Assembly (NCBI GenBank): GCA_014529385.2
Contig: CM043953.1
Span: forward strand, 80,237,838-80,301,837
Length of the DNA stretch: 64,000 bases
Origin: Adiantum capillus-veneris
Taxonomy: Eukaryota > Streptophyta > Polypodiopsida > Polypodiales > Pteridaceae
Direction: 5' to 3'
Under the pieces are notes generated by a model. The model was not told where the DNA came from and ran no database searches. It saw only the letters and a program-made list of their open reading frames with translations. Each line of letters opens with the position of its first letter. Within the stretch, counting starts at the first letter, position 1. A program made the translations under genes and the position numbers. Shown here piece after piece: positions 37,825 to 48,740 of this stretch.

Positions 37825-38365
37825 TGTAACAAACTGCTGACGTGTCGACCTATTGAAGAACGGAGCTACCGGCCGAGGGGCCTAAACCCTAGAAGAAGCA
37901 GAAGCAACAAAAGAAGCTACAACAGATTTTCGAGAATTTCGCAGACTGATGACGTGGCAGAGCTGTACGAATTTTCGCATTTTGTGCTGGCTGATGACGT
38001 GGCAGGTTGTACGGATTTTTGCAAATTACGTTGGCAGCTTTTTGGCATTGCTTTTGGACCAGAAGCTTTGAGCTTTATAGGCTTTTCATTGTAACTGCTT
38101 TTTAGGCCAAGGGCCTTTAAATATGAGGTTAGGGCTCATTCTCTGGCATGCTTCTTGGAGAAGGTGCAGAGTCTGGAGTACCGGCTTGTACTGTGTTGAT
38201 GCAATATAAAGAAATACCGAAAGGGGCGCCAAGGTTTGGGGCCAATACTCTCTGGGGTGGAATTCCGCCACTCTGTGTCGCGTGTCGTGTCCAGTTGTTA
38301 TTGAAGTGCTAAAAGTCTGTTCAGTCTGTTCTTTTCTATTGGCACGTGGTGCCCGTCTTGTGACA
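37825..38365 (+). repeat. plus-strand LTR relic with primer site
   Basis: It starts TGTAACAAACTG and ends CTTGTGACA. It is followed by GTGGTCTCAGAGCA (38366-38379), one substitution from the Met-type primer site. The internal sequence stops after about 235 bp at the next LTR. It is an inverse relative of 35769-36498 and includes the AATATAAAGAAATACCG block. Confidence 0.78.
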
Positions 38366-38601
38366 GTGGTCTCAGAGCATCAGGCGTGTGCTTTTCTGAA
38401 AGCGTACCGGTCCTACAAAAGAGCAGACAGAGCTATTGGAATTTTATTTGAGGTATCTTCGGCCTCTGACCCCGGACTTATTAGCCACTCCCACCATTAC
38501 TTCATCGCGCATCGGGCGCGCTCTCGTCCACCGCTAATGTCTTATAGGGCATAAGCCATTAAGATCACTTGCAAGAGAAGGATCCAAGATTTGTTTTGAG
38601 C

Positions 38602-39934
38602 TGTCAAGAGGACGTGGCAACTGCTAACCTTAGTTGTTGGTTTCTTTCCAATGATTTTTGTTTAATTTTTGAGACCCTCTTTTTGAAGTTGCAAATGGTC
38701 GGACATTGTATGACCAATGTGAACGGTAGTTTCACCCGCAGATGGATAGTGGTCGGCACTGGAATTTGTACAGTAAGAGGATGTCTAGGCTCAGAGCAAG
38801 ATCATGTAGGTCCCCCCGTCGCACTTAGCAAGTTGGTGGATACTAGGAAGTGAACTCAATAAAGGCCTAAAGTCAAGGTGTGACTACCAACAGAAAGTAT
38901 CCGACAGTTGGGCCACATTGCACTTTTGGATGCGGTCCCAATGAGGATAGATGGTCAGATGACCAGTGGGAGCCCAACGGAAGCATCTCCTAAAAATTAG
39001 GGAACTGCTATTTTGGGCCGTGAAATGTGTTCGCATCATTACCTTCGGTATGACAAGGGGAATATTTTATTTCTCTGCTGCAAAGTCAACTGATGCACCA
39101 GTTGAGAGATTTTTAAGCAGGAAGCCCAATGCGGGGAAATTGCATGCACTTTTTGGTCAATTTACCAAGTTTGGGAGAAGAGAACTCGTAACTGACTTTC
39201 TGGAGTAGTTTTGGAGGCTGACAACTCTGATTTTCAGCCATTTCTCTCCATTTTTGAGCTTCCCATGACTTTACCTGGACCAAGGAGCTCATTTTCAGCA
39301 TTGGAAGGTATCAGATGCGTGTTTACAGGGTTGTTTTGCTGCGTTTTCAGCGATACGCAGGTTTTGGTAGCCATGGAAATCTTCCCCTTTTTGCATCTAT
39401 TTGTTCACAGATGCATTACAGGTCAAGGGCAAAAGAGGGGGCGCTCGATTTATGTTGGGGGGATGCTTCATTGAGAGCCCGTCACAGGTTAAGAGCTATG
39501 GAGTGCTTCCTTTCCATTCTATGTACAGTGTGGTGCCAGGAGTGATACCCTGCACGCTACACATTGCTCTCTCTCCCCCCTACGTGTAGTTATGTGATGC
39601 CCCACAAGAGGGCTCTTCATTTGACTGACGTACAGTTGTGTGGGTTCATGCTTTTGTGCTGAGGCAAGAGCCTCCTTGTAAGTTTATAAGAGCTCCTTGG
39701 GCCTCACTCTGCAGAGCATCTGGACGCAGATTCTGAGAGCAGAGGTCCCTCGGGAGTTGTACTTTGCAATGATTAATGATAAAGAAATACCGAAAGGGTG
39801 CCAGACTTTGGGGCCAATACCTCTGGGCACGGAACTCTGCCGGTCTCTCTCTCTCTCTTAAAGTTCAGGGATTTTGAAGTTTCTGTTCAAGTGTTGCTAT
39901 TGATTTCACGCTTGGAGTGTCCAAGCCTGTTACA
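38602..39934 (+). repeat. solo LTR, diverged relative of the 40277-48735 LTR in inverse orientation
   Basis: Read on the opposite strand, long blocks match the 1477 bp LTR of the young gypsy element. They include the GTCGGACATTGTATGACC block (38699), the GAGGATAGATGGTCAGA block (38943) and the CACAACTGTACATCAGTCAAATG block at about 39620. It begins TGTCAAGAGG and ends CTGTTACA. Flanking pentamers TGAGC and CATGT do not match, so an uneven deletion or recombination is likely. Confidence 0.85.
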
Positions 39935-40276
39935 CATGTAACACTAGGTGGTTAAGCGTCAGAATAATCCTGCTGCTCGGGAGTTATCCAATTCAAACAC
40001 TACAATTTGGGAGGAGAGACCCCTAGTTGAGGTGTAGTATGATCTAGTGGCGTGGAGCCTACTGGAGTGGTTGTGAACGTCTGGTATCCTCTGTTGTATC
40101 CTACTTTGTTTATCAGTTTACGGAGAGATTGAGGAGTGCATGCATACAAGAGCGCCTCATCGGGCGTGTGCAATGTGAAAGACTATGGGATATGGGTGGA
40201 CCACAGAAGACATCATGCCTTAATTGTGGCTAGGTGGCCCAAGATGGAATGCCAGGGGACTGCATTGGATGCAATA
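39935..40276. other. short non-coding stretch left of the young gypsy element
   Basis: No motif recognised. Its last five bases, CAATA, are the left target duplication. The sequence continues in the genome at 48736, upstream of the plus-strand P450. Confidence 0.5.
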
Positions 40277-41753
40277 TGTAACCGGCCCGTAGGGCGGTAG
40301 GCGTTGGCTTTCACCCGAAATTCTTTACTTTATACACACACACAGAGCACTTTGCAAAGAGAACCTGTAATGGGAATTAACACTTCAACTCACACACGGC
40401 TCGGAAGCTAGAATGCTCCGAGCAGACGCCGACAACCTGTAGGCCCCAAGATTGGCGCCCCTTTCGGTATTTCTTTATTCTTTAGGAGGGTAAATTACAA
40501 GGTAAGGTCCTGGGAATCCTTCACGTGTATCCACCTAGATACCATTTGATTTGGCCAAATTTCGGCAGCATAACAGCCCCAAAACTTGCGCGAAACCAAT
40601 TCCCCTGCTGGAACTCGCTTGCACTGGCGTATACCCTCTGATTCCTGTCCAAAAACAGTAAATTCAGCACGCTGTATTTACTGGTTTTTGCCCTGTTTTC
40701 AGCCCCAAACAGTCCCCTAACTGTCCTTTGCCAGTGGGGCACGATTCCCAGTGATCCTGGCGTCCGTACGGCTGAAAAACAGTGAATTTACAGCGCATAC
40801 ACAGCGCTGATTTTGCACCTGTTCGGTGAGGTTATGACCCTCACCAGTGCCTGCTTTGGAGCAGCAGTTAGCTACCCCTGTTCCTGCTCAAGGAGGCTCT
40901 TGCCTCAGCACAAAAGCATGAACCCACACAACTGTACATCAGTCAAATGAGTAGCCCTCTTGTGGGGCATCACATAACTGCACGTAGGGGAGAGAGAGAG
41001 CAGTGTGTAGTGTGCAGGGCATCACTCCTAGCACCACACTGTACATGAGAGGGAAAGAAAGCACTCCATAGCTCTTAACCTGTGACAGGTTGCAAATGAG
41101 GCTTCTCCCAGCTTAAAAATCAGCGCCCATTTTTCTGGAAGAGGCAAGTCCCTGAAAATGTGACACTTGGCGCATTTACAAGCATTTTCCCGTTTCGGGT
41201 TCGCCGCTTAAAAATATCCCAACCGACGCGTCAGTTGACTTCGCGGCAGAGTTATAAAGTGTTCCCCTAGTCATACCGAAGGTAATGACGCGAACACATT
41301 TCACGGCCCAAAATAGCAGTTCCCTAAATTTTAGGAAATGCTTCCGTTGGGCTCCCACTGGTCTTCTGACCATCTATCCTCATTGGGACCGCATCCAAAA
41401 ATGCAATGTGGCCGAACTGGCGCATACTTTTTGTTGGAAGTCCCACCTTGACTTTACGCCTTAATTGAGTTCACTTCCTAGCATCCACCAACTTGCTAAG
41501 TGCGACGGGGGGACCTATATGATCTTGCTCTAAGCCTAGACATCCTCTTACCATACGAATTCCAGTGCCGACCACTTCCCGTCTGCGGGTGAATCTACCG
41601 TTCACATTGGCCATACAATGTCCGACCGTTTGCTACTTCAAAAAGAGGGTCTTAAACAAATAAAATAAACCCCATTGGAAAGAAACCAACAACCAAGGTT
41701 AGCAGTTGCCACATCTCTGTGACATGGTTAATAACTGCCACGTCCTCGTGACA
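40277..41753 (-). repeat. 3' LTR of the young gypsy element
   Basis: Starts TGTAACCGGCCC and ends CTCGTGACA. On the minus strand it contains AATAAAGAAATACCGAAAGG, where AATAAAG could serve as the poly(A) signal (inference). It matches 47259-48735 base for base except for about 11 substitutions. Confidence 0.97.
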
Positions 41754-41766
41754 TACCCCCCTCTTG
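41754..41766 (-). promoter_or_regulatory. polypurine tract of the young gypsy element
   Basis: On the minus strand CAAGAGGGGGGTA directly precedes the 3' LTR. This is the expected plus-strand DNA priming site. Confidence 0.85.
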
Positions 41767-41922
41767 AAATCGCAAACGTCCTCGATTGCATACCATAAAT
41801 ACACGCACTGATGATCTTGTGCTATTAACACTCTTTTATCATCGCATGTATCCGCAAGAAAGGTCGTAACATACATAGATACAAATGACTTAATGAGGCC
41901 TTCATACTTTTGCCATTTCCAT

Positions 41923-44900
41923 CTATGGCACTGAATTCATATGTACATTTGATGTACTAGCTCTATCATTACCCCTCCTTTGCACACGTTGGGTTGGGGC
42001 ATAAGTAGGCTGTAACCCAAAGGCTTCAAGGTAAAGCTGCAATACATTTGGTGACTCTGACAGTTCATGCTCTTCCATCCACTTTGCATCCATAGGCGGA
42101 TAGTTCTTGAACTTCACCAAATAGCGTCTTGCAACTTGTCCTTTAACTTTTCTGTCCTTATGTGCCAAAACTTGCTCAGGTACCAAGATCTCATCAAGTT
42201 CTTCAACTTCTGGCTGATCCTCAACTGGCATATCTTCTGGCACATCACCCACGAAGGGTCTTAGAAGACTCACATGAAACGCATTATGAATCTTCCATGC
42301 ATCAGGCAATTTCAGCCTGTAAGCCACATCGCTGATCTTGTCAAGCACTTGAAAAGGCCCATAGTAACGCATGCTGAGCTTAGGAAACAGCCGTTCCTTG
42401 CCCTTCATCTTCTTTAACCTTGCCTTTTCGAACCTTAAGAGAACCCAATCACCAGGTGATAGTAGCAATTCACGACGGTGACGATCAGCAGCCTTTTTCT
42501 GTTTTGCCTGAGTCTTCTCCAAGGCAACTTTAATCTTCTTATACATCTCATCCATGTTCTCAACATATCGATCTGCCTCAAAGATCTTGTCCTTTGTGTG
42601 CAAAATGGGAGGAACCTTTTTGCCGCCTTCAACAATTTCAAAAGGTGCTTTGCCAGTAGACGAATGCACTGTATTATTGTACGCATACTCAAGCATAGAC
42701 AAATACTGTTCCCACTTGCCCTTATTATCTGACACATAGCATTTCAGCAGATCTAAGACAGTAGAATTGGCCTCTTCTGACTGTCCATCAGTTTGTGGAT
42801 GAAACGAAGACGAGAACTTGAGCGTAGTACCCATGTTCTCAAACAATCCTCTCCAGAACAAACTGGTCATGCGAGGATCACGATCACTGATAATCGATTG
42901 TGGCATACCATGGTACTTAAACACATTGTACATGAACAAGCGTGCCATCTGATCAGATTTTATCTTCTTCCTGACAGGGATAAAATGGGCCTGCTTGCTG
43001 AACCTGCAGATAATGGTCCATATACCATCATTCCCTGTTGGCGTTCTTGGAAGATCAAAGATAAAGTCCATAGCAATGCTTTCCCATGGCTTATCCGGAA
43101 TCGGCAGTGGTTGTAACAACCCTGGTGCCTTTTGCCTGTCAAACTTGACCTTTTGGCAAACTATGCATGCTCGCACAAAGGCATCCACATCTCTCCTCAA
43201 GGTAGGCCAATAGAAGAACGTCTCTACCGCTTTAACTGTTGCATCAATGCCACGATGCCCTGCATACGGTGGGACATGACTCTCTTCCATGACCTTATGT
43301 CGCAGTGGCCTAGTGACACAAAGTCTGCCATGCATCATCATAAAACCATCTCTGAGGAGGTAGTGCTCGTGATGTTGCCCCTCTTGTAACTGTTCAAAGA
43401 TCCTTGCAAAATCTTCATCAGCAATATACTGTTCCTTCATGTCATCAGCAATATACTGTTCCTTCATGTCATCTAACTCATGATGATAAGGAATTGACAC
43501 AGCTGAAATTTGTGGCTTTCTTGATAACGCATCAGCCACAACATTCTTCTTGCCTTCCACATGCATAATCTGGAAGTGGAACATGGAAAGAATGTTTGCC
43601 CATCGCATATGCTTTTCGGATAACTTTGACTGTGTCAAGAAGTATCGCAAGGTCTGATGATCTGTTTGGACAACAAAATCAGCACCTAAGAGGTAGTGCT
43701 TCCAGCTAGAAAGCGCATGAATCACGGCCAAGAGCTCTTTCTCATAGACTTGCATAGTCCTCTCTGGCCCTTGCAAAATTCGGCTTTCATAGGCTACTAC
43801 CCGTCCATCTTGCATTAGCACTGCTCCGATGCTACTGCCGCACGCGTCACACTGGACCACAAATGACTTCCTGAGATCTGGCAGAACAATAACTGGATCT
43901 GAAGTCAACTTTTCCTTTAAGAGACTAAAAGCTGAAATCTCTTTTTGGGTCCATCTGAAAGTGACCTCTTTCTTTTGCAATGCGTGAAGAGGCGATGCTA
44001 TCTCTGCAAAATTTCTGATAAACCTTCTATAGTAGGAACACAATCCCAAGAAGCCTTTGACATCGTGCACAGTCTTCAAGTCTGGCCATGTCTTGATAGC
44101 TTCGACCTTTGCGAGATCCATTCTAACACCATCCTTTGAGACTATGTGGCCCAGAAAGTGGATCTCTTCAAGGAAGAATTCACTTTTCTTAGGATTGACA
44201 AGTAACCTGTGATTGCGCAGCTCTTCGAACACAATGGTCAAGTGACGCCTATGCTCCTCTTCATTCTTCGAATACACAATCATGTCATCGAAGAATGTTC
44301 CAACAAACTGTTGATACGAGCGGAAAATCCGGTCCATCATTCTGTTGAACGTGGCTGGAGCATTTGTTAGCCCAAACGGCATCACTAGAAACTCATAAAG
44401 ACCAAATGTCGTTCTAAACGCAGTCTTGTGCACATCCTCTGGGCTTATACGAATCTGATGGTACCCACTCTTCAGGTCTATCCTGCTGAAAATTGCAGCA
44501 CCCTCTAAACGATCGAGAATATCATCAATGCGAGGAATAGGAAACCTATTCTTGATGGTATTCTTATTCAACGCACGGTAATCAATACACATGCGCCATG
44601 AGCCATCCTTCTTCTGCACTAGGAGCACTGGGGAGCAAAAGGGTGAAGAACTAGGCTGAATCAGCCCCTTCTCTAATAACTCCTCAACCTGGCCCATAAT
44701 CTCTTTCTGCTGCGCCGCACTAACCCTGTAGGGAGGTCTATTTGGTGGGCTACACCCTGGCACCAAATCTATCCGATGGTCCTCAGGTCTCTCTGGCGGC
44801 AATTGCGACGGTAATGAATCAGAAAAACAGTCACTAAACTTTTGCAAAAATGCTGACCTTTCTTTATCTAACACAGATAAATTTGACTGATCACTATCTG

Positions 44901-47184
44901 AGACATCACGTGCAAAAATCAAGTACACAGAAAGATGATTCTTTATTACAGAAGTGATAGCAGAAGCAGATACAATAGGGACTGACTCTCCTTTAAGCTT
45001 TACATCCAAGATGTGAGTTTTGCCCCTATGCTGTACAGTGATCTTTTTGTTGTAGGCATCCAAGACTCCATGCACTCGGAACATCCACGGGATCCCCAAC
45101 AAGGCGTCACAACCTTCCAGCGGCATGATGTAAAACTCTTTAGTGTCCACATACGACTGAATATGCAGACGCAGTTTTCCAATGATGGGAGTAACACACT
45201 CTGAGTGGCCAGGACATGCCAACCCTGCCTCTGCTGTGTACCCCATCTCTTCAGCTTTGATGCCGAGCTTCATAGCTAACTCTGGTGAGATAAAGTTGGC
45301 TTTGGCACCTGGATCAAAGAAGATGAGTGCCGTCTGATCTCTAACTTTACCCCATGCCCTGCATAACTCACTGGCATCTGTGCTGGGCCTGTCACCCACC
45401 ATGTCTGGCACTAAACCTGCCGTGGGTTTTGGCTTCTTGCCTTTCTGGTCTTCTTTATCCTCTGAGTCAGCTGGCCTTTTCCTTTGTGGACAATTGATAG
45501 AAAAGTGACCAGGCTGCTCGCATATAAAGCATTTGTTCTCAGCCATTAGGACCTTCTTTTCCTCGAGCGACTTGCGCACAAAAGGCTTCCTTTTCTGTTT
45601 CTTTGCCTGCGCTCCAGAAGTCCCAGCTGAATCCTTGTCTTTGGTGGCCTGTTCAGACCCCTGTGACGCATCAGGAGCCGTCTTCACAAAGGGCTTCTTC
45701 GCTGAATTTTTCTTTTGCTGCCCTCCTTTATCACTGCTCGGAAATCCATTGTCCTCTCCTTTCAACAGGGCAAGACCAGTGTTCGCAACTTCCATAAGCT
45801 GAGTAAGGGTAGCCACTCTATTCTTTGTACAGTAATCGCGAAGCCCTTTAGGCAACCCACAACAATACTTCTCTATCTGCTCTGTCAGTGGCACAAATTT
45901 GTAGGAGGTCACTGAGAGTAATGCTTTACAAAACCTCCTATTGTACTCCAGCAAGCTCTTGCACGAAGCTGCCGTAAGCTGGTGCCAATCTGTCAAGACA
46001 TCGGCTTCAAATTCATTTGATAGCCAAGCAGATGCAAACATTTGCTTGAAGTAAACCCAAGTGGCGGGTGCCTGTCCTTGCATTAACAATGTCGTCCACC
46101 ATGTCAGCGCATTGTCCTTTAAGAAAGTGGCAGCTTTCCTAACCTTCGAGGCCTCTGTAAAATTCCCTCCCGCATAAGCTGTATCAAACTGCTGGAGGAA
46201 AGTGAGTGCCTTTGTCTTGTCCTCGAAACCACTGAAGGTACTGAACTTTACTGCTGCACCACCTTCTTTGTAAGCCTTCGGCTTCTCTAGTGCCCCCAAG
46301 TTGTCATACGGGATGGTCTGCAACATGGGCACTATAGTAGGCATGATCGGCACGTGTTGGCCATTCACATTTTGCGTCAGAGGTGCGATATCTGGCTGCT
46401 GTCCAGAAAAACCAGCCATGCCAAAATGACCCTGTGGCACCCCAAACTGGCCCTGGTTGCCGTGGAAACCTTGCTGCATGCCGATAGTACCATACATGGG
46501 GTTTGGCATGATGCCTTGCATACCCCCGAACACTGTTCCTGGCATGTACGGCTGACTTCCAGACGCATAACCAGCCATACTTTGGAACACTGATCCACCC
46601 CCGAAATACCCAGGATGTACCGTGGGTGGTGGAAAAACTGAGTGCATAGCCTGGTATCCAACTCCCTGTCCATTCAAGGCAGCATGCTGGCTCTGAAAGG
46701 TGGCGGGCTGAACTGGCATAACCTGTGGAATAGGCGTTCTAGCCACCTGTTCAAGCACGGGAGGAACTTGCTTTGGAGCCCCCGACTCCGCAACATGCGA
46801 GTGTTTCCTTTCCTCCTGCGCCTCATGAAGTACCTGGGCTTGAGCTTCAACAAGCTCCGTACGCGGCGTAGGTTGCCTATTTTGATGTTGCACTGGTGGC
46901 GCTTGCAAGAATTCCATAAACCTCGGATTCTGCACCAGCTGCGAAAAGACATTCACCGCGGCAACTAACTGAGTCTTAAACGCATCATCCTCGAGTTGCC
47001 CTGTCATAAAGCCCTGTACTACTGGAGAGACATTCACGTTGACAGGAGGTACAGACTGACGTGGCCGTGAGCTCTCGCCAATCTCAAAAACCATAGGAAT
47101 CTCCTGCCTGTCCTTTGGAGAGGAACCCTCTTCCATAATTCCCTTCCCCTTGTCGGTCATAGTGTAATCCCCGCGTTCTTGCAA
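41923..47184 (-). CDS. intact Gag-Pol polyprotein with C-terminal chromodomain
   Basis: 1753 residues in one frame, with no separate gag stop. Approximate layout: Pro/Gln/Gly-rich N-terminus (1-300); Gag core (310-470, FSTFSGFEDKTKALTF); CCHC knuckle (about 552, CFICEQPGHFSINC); retropepsin (about 625, IFFDPGAKANFIS, Pro in place of Ser/Thr); RT (about 815-1000, MCIDYRALNK and catalytic FFDDMIVYS); RNase H (about 1110-1225, VVQCDACGSSIGAVL); integrase with HHCC, then MDFIFDLP, SDRDPRM and DGQSEEANS; GPY/F (YYGPFQVLD, about 1608); and a chromodomain (VARRYLVKFKNYPPMDAKW, about 1658-1710). Chromodomains of such elements are thought to guide integration to marked chromatin. A 9-residue DDMKEQYIA unit is doubled at about residue 1240. 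Confidence 0.97.
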   Translation of the reverse strand: MQERGDYTMTDKGKGIMEEGSSPKDRQEIPMVFEIGESSRPRQSVPPVNVNVSPVVQGFMTGQLEDDAFKTQLVAAVNVFSQLVQNPRFMEFLQAPPVQHQNRQPTPRTELVEAQAQVLHEAQEERKHSHVAESGAPKQVPPVLEQVARTPIPQVMPVQPATFQSQHAALNGQGVGYQAMHSVFPPPTVHPGYFGGGSVFQSMAGYASGSQPYMPGTVFGGMQGIMPNPMYGTIGMQQGFHGNQGQFGVPQGHFGMAGFSGQQPDIAPLTQNVNGQHVPIMPTIVPMLQTIPYDNLGALEKPKAYKEGGAAVKFSTFSGFEDKTKALTFLQQFDTAYAGGNFTEASKVRKAATFLKDNALTWWTTLLMQGQAPATWVYFKQMFASAWLSNEFEADVLTDWHQLTAASCKSLLEYNRRFCKALLSVTSYKFVPLTEQIEKYCCGLPKGLRDYCTKNRVATLTQLMEVANTGLALLKGEDNGFPSSDKGGQQKKNSAKKPFVKTAPDASQGSEQATKDKDSAGTSGAQAKKQKRKPFVRKSLEEKKVLMAENKCFICEQPGHFSINCPQRKRPADSEDKEDQKGKKPKPTAGLVPDMVGDRPSTDASELCRAWGKVRDQTALIFFDPGAKANFISPELAMKLGIKAEEMGYTAEAGLACPGHSECVTPIIGKLRLHIQSYVDTKEFYIMPLEGCDALLGIPWMFRVHGVLDAYNKKITVQHRGKTHILDVKLKGESVPIVSASAITSVIKNHLSVYLIFARDVSDSDQSNLSVLDKERSAFLQKFSDCFSDSLPSQLPPERPEDHRIDLVPGCSPPNRPPYRVSAAQQKEIMGQVEELLEKGLIQPSSSPFCSPVLLVQKKDGSWRMCIDYRALNKNTIKNRFPIPRIDDILDRLEGAAIFSRIDLKSGYHQIRISPEDVHKTAFRTTFGLYEFLVMPFGLTNAPATFNRMMDRIFRSYQQFVGTFFDDMIVYSKNEEEHRRHLTIVFEELRNHRLLVNPKKSEFFLEEIHFLGHIVSKDGVRMDLAKVEAIKTWPDLKTVHDVKGFLGLCSYYRRFIRNFAEIASPLHALQKKEVTFRWTQKEISAFSLLKEKLTSDPVIVLPDLRKSFVVQCDACGSSIGAVLMQDGRVVAYESRILQGPERTMQVYEKELLAVIHALSSWKHYLLGADFVVQTDHQTLRYFLTQSKLSEKHMRWANILSMFHFQIMHVEGKKNVVADALSRKPQISAVSIPYHHELDDMKEQYIADDMKEQYIADEDFARIFEQLQEGQHHEHYLLRDGFMMMHGRLCVTRPLRHKVMEESHVPPYAGHRGIDATVKAVETFFYWPTLRRDVDAFVRACIVCQKVKFDRQKAPGLLQPLPIPDKPWESIAMDFIFDLPRTPTGNDGIWTIICRFSKQAHFIPVRKKIKSDQMARLFMYNVFKYHGMPQSIISDRDPRMTSLFWRGLFENMGTTLKFSSSFHPQTDGQSEEANSTVLDLLKCYVSDNKGKWEQYLSMLEYAYNNTVHSSTGKAPFEIVEGGKKVPPILHTKDKIFEADRYVENMDEMYKKIKVALEKTQAKQKKAADRHRRELLLSPGDWVLLRFEKARLKKMKGKERLFPKLSMRYYGPFQVLDKISDVAYRLKLPDAWKIHNAFHVSLLRPFVGDVPEDMPVEDQPEVEELDEILVPEQVLAHKDRKVKGQVARRYLVKFKNYPPMDAKWMEEHELSESPNVLQLYLEAFGLQPTYAPTQRVQRRGNDRASTSNVHMNSVP
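43416..43469 (-). repeat. in-frame 27 bp tandem duplication in pol
   Basis: Two perfect 27-base copies encode DDMKEQYIA twice in the linker between RNase H and integrase. Because the unit is a multiple of three, the polyprotein frame is kept. Both copies are identical, so the duplication is recent or under constraint. Confidence 0.95.
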
Positions 47185-47240
47185 TGTGTGTCTTTACCCT
47201 GAACAATCCAGGCTCACTCTTTGAGGAAAAAGTGATTGAT

Positions 47241-47258
47241 ATCCCGGCAACGGAACCA
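47241..47258 (-). promoter_or_regulatory. primer-binding site of the young gypsy element
   Basis: The minus strand reads TGGTTCCGTTGCCGGGAT directly after the 5' LTR. The TGG start and position fit a tRNA primer site, but it is not the initiator-Met type used by its neighbours. I do not assign the tRNA. Confidence 0.85.
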
Positions 47259-48735
47259 TGTAACCGGCCCGTAGGGCGGTAGGCGTTGGCTTTCACCCGA
47301 AATTCTTTACTTTATACACACACACAGAGCACTTTGCAAAGAGAACCTGTAATGGGAATTAACACTTCAACTCACACACGGCTCGGAAGCTAGAATGCTC
47401 CGAGCAGACGCCGACAACTTGTAGGCCCCAAAATTGGCGCCCCTTTCGGTATTTCTTTATTCTTTAGGAGGGTAAATTACAAGGTAAGGTCCTGGGAATC
47501 CTTCACGTGTATCCACCTAGATACCATTTGATTTGGCCAAATTTCGGCAGCATAACAGCCCCAAAACTTGCGCGAAACCAATTCCCCTGCTGGAACTCGC
47601 TTGCACTGGCGTATACCCTCTGATTCCTGTCCAAAAACAGTAAATTCAGCACGCTGTATTTACTGGTTTTTGCCCTGTTTTCAGCCCCAAACAGTCCCCT
47701 AACTGTCCTTTGTCAGTGGGGCACGATTCCCAGTGATCCTGGCGTCCGTACGGCTGAAAAACAGTGAATTTACAGCGCATACACAGCGCTGATTTTGCAC
47801 CTGTTCGATGAGGTTATGACCCTCACCAGTGCCTGCTTTGGAGCAGCAGTTAGCTACCCCTGTTCCTGCTCAAGGAGGCTCTTGCCTCAGCACAAAAGCA
47901 TGAACCCACACAACTGTACATCAGTCAAATGAGTAGCCCTCTTGTGGGGCATCACATAACTGCACGTAGGGGAGAGAGAGAGCAGTGTGTAGTGTGCAGG
48001 GCATCACTCCTAGCACCACACTGTACATGAGAGGGAAAGAAAGCACTCCATAGCTCTTAACCTGTGACAGGTTGCAAATGAGGCTTCTCCCAGCTTAAAA
48101 ATCAGCGCCCATTTTTCTGGAAGAGGCAAGTCCCTGAAAATGTGACACTTGGCGCATTTACAAGCATTTTCCCGTTTCGGGTTCGCCGCTTAAAAATATC
48201 CCAACCGACGCGTCAGTTGACTTCGCGGCAGAGTTATAAAGTGTTCCCCTAGTCATACCGAAGGTAATGACGCGAACACATTTCACGGCCTAAAATAGCA
48301 GTTCCCTAAATTTTAGGAGATGCTTCCGTTGGGCTCCCATTGGTCTTCTGACCATCTATCCTCATTGGGACCGCATCCAAAAATGCAATGTGGCCCAACT
48401 GTCGCATACTTTTTGTTGGAAGTCCCACCTTGACTTTACGCCTTAATTGAGTTCACTTCCTAGCATCCACCAACTTGCTAAGTGCGACGGGGGGACCTAT
48501 ATGATCTTGCTCTGAGCCTAGACATCCTCTTACCATACGAATTCTAGTGCCGACCACTTCCCGTCTGCGGGTGAATCTACCGTTCACATTGGCCATACAA
48601 TGTCCGACCGTTTGCTACTTCAAAAAGAGGGTCTTAAACAAATAAAATAAACCCCATTGGAAAGAAACCAACAACCAAGGTTAGCAGTTGCCACATCTCT
48701 GTGACATGGTTAATAACTGCCACGTCCTCGTGACA
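47259..48735 (-). repeat. 5' LTR of the young gypsy element
   Basis: 1477 bp, same length as its partner, followed by CAATA. It would supply the promoter for the minus-strand transcript. It lies upstream of the plus-strand P450 in the opposite orientation. Confidence 0.97.
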
Positions 48736-48740
48736 CAATA

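Larger units (their letters stand above)
40277..48735 (-). mobile_element. complete young chromovirus-type Ty3/gypsy retrotransposon
   Basis: 8459 bp, bounded by equal 1477 bp LTRs and the target duplication CAATA (40272-40276 and 48736-48740). A primer site, a purine tract and a single uninterrupted gag-pol frame are all present. By eye the two LTRs differ at only about 11 positions (0.7 percent), mostly C/T or G/A. The insertion is therefore recent and the element may still be competent. Its target is about 280 bp upstream of the first recognised exon of the plus-strand P450. Confidence 0.97.

Noticed and set aside
38597-39939. Target duplication around the solo LTR 38602-39934
   Set aside because: Flanking pentamers TGAGC and CATGT differ, so no claim of a simple solo-LTR insertion is made.
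45533-46968. Plus-strand frames opposite the Gag-Pol gene
   Set aside because: They are antisense shadows of an intact 1753-codon frame, with no independent motifs.
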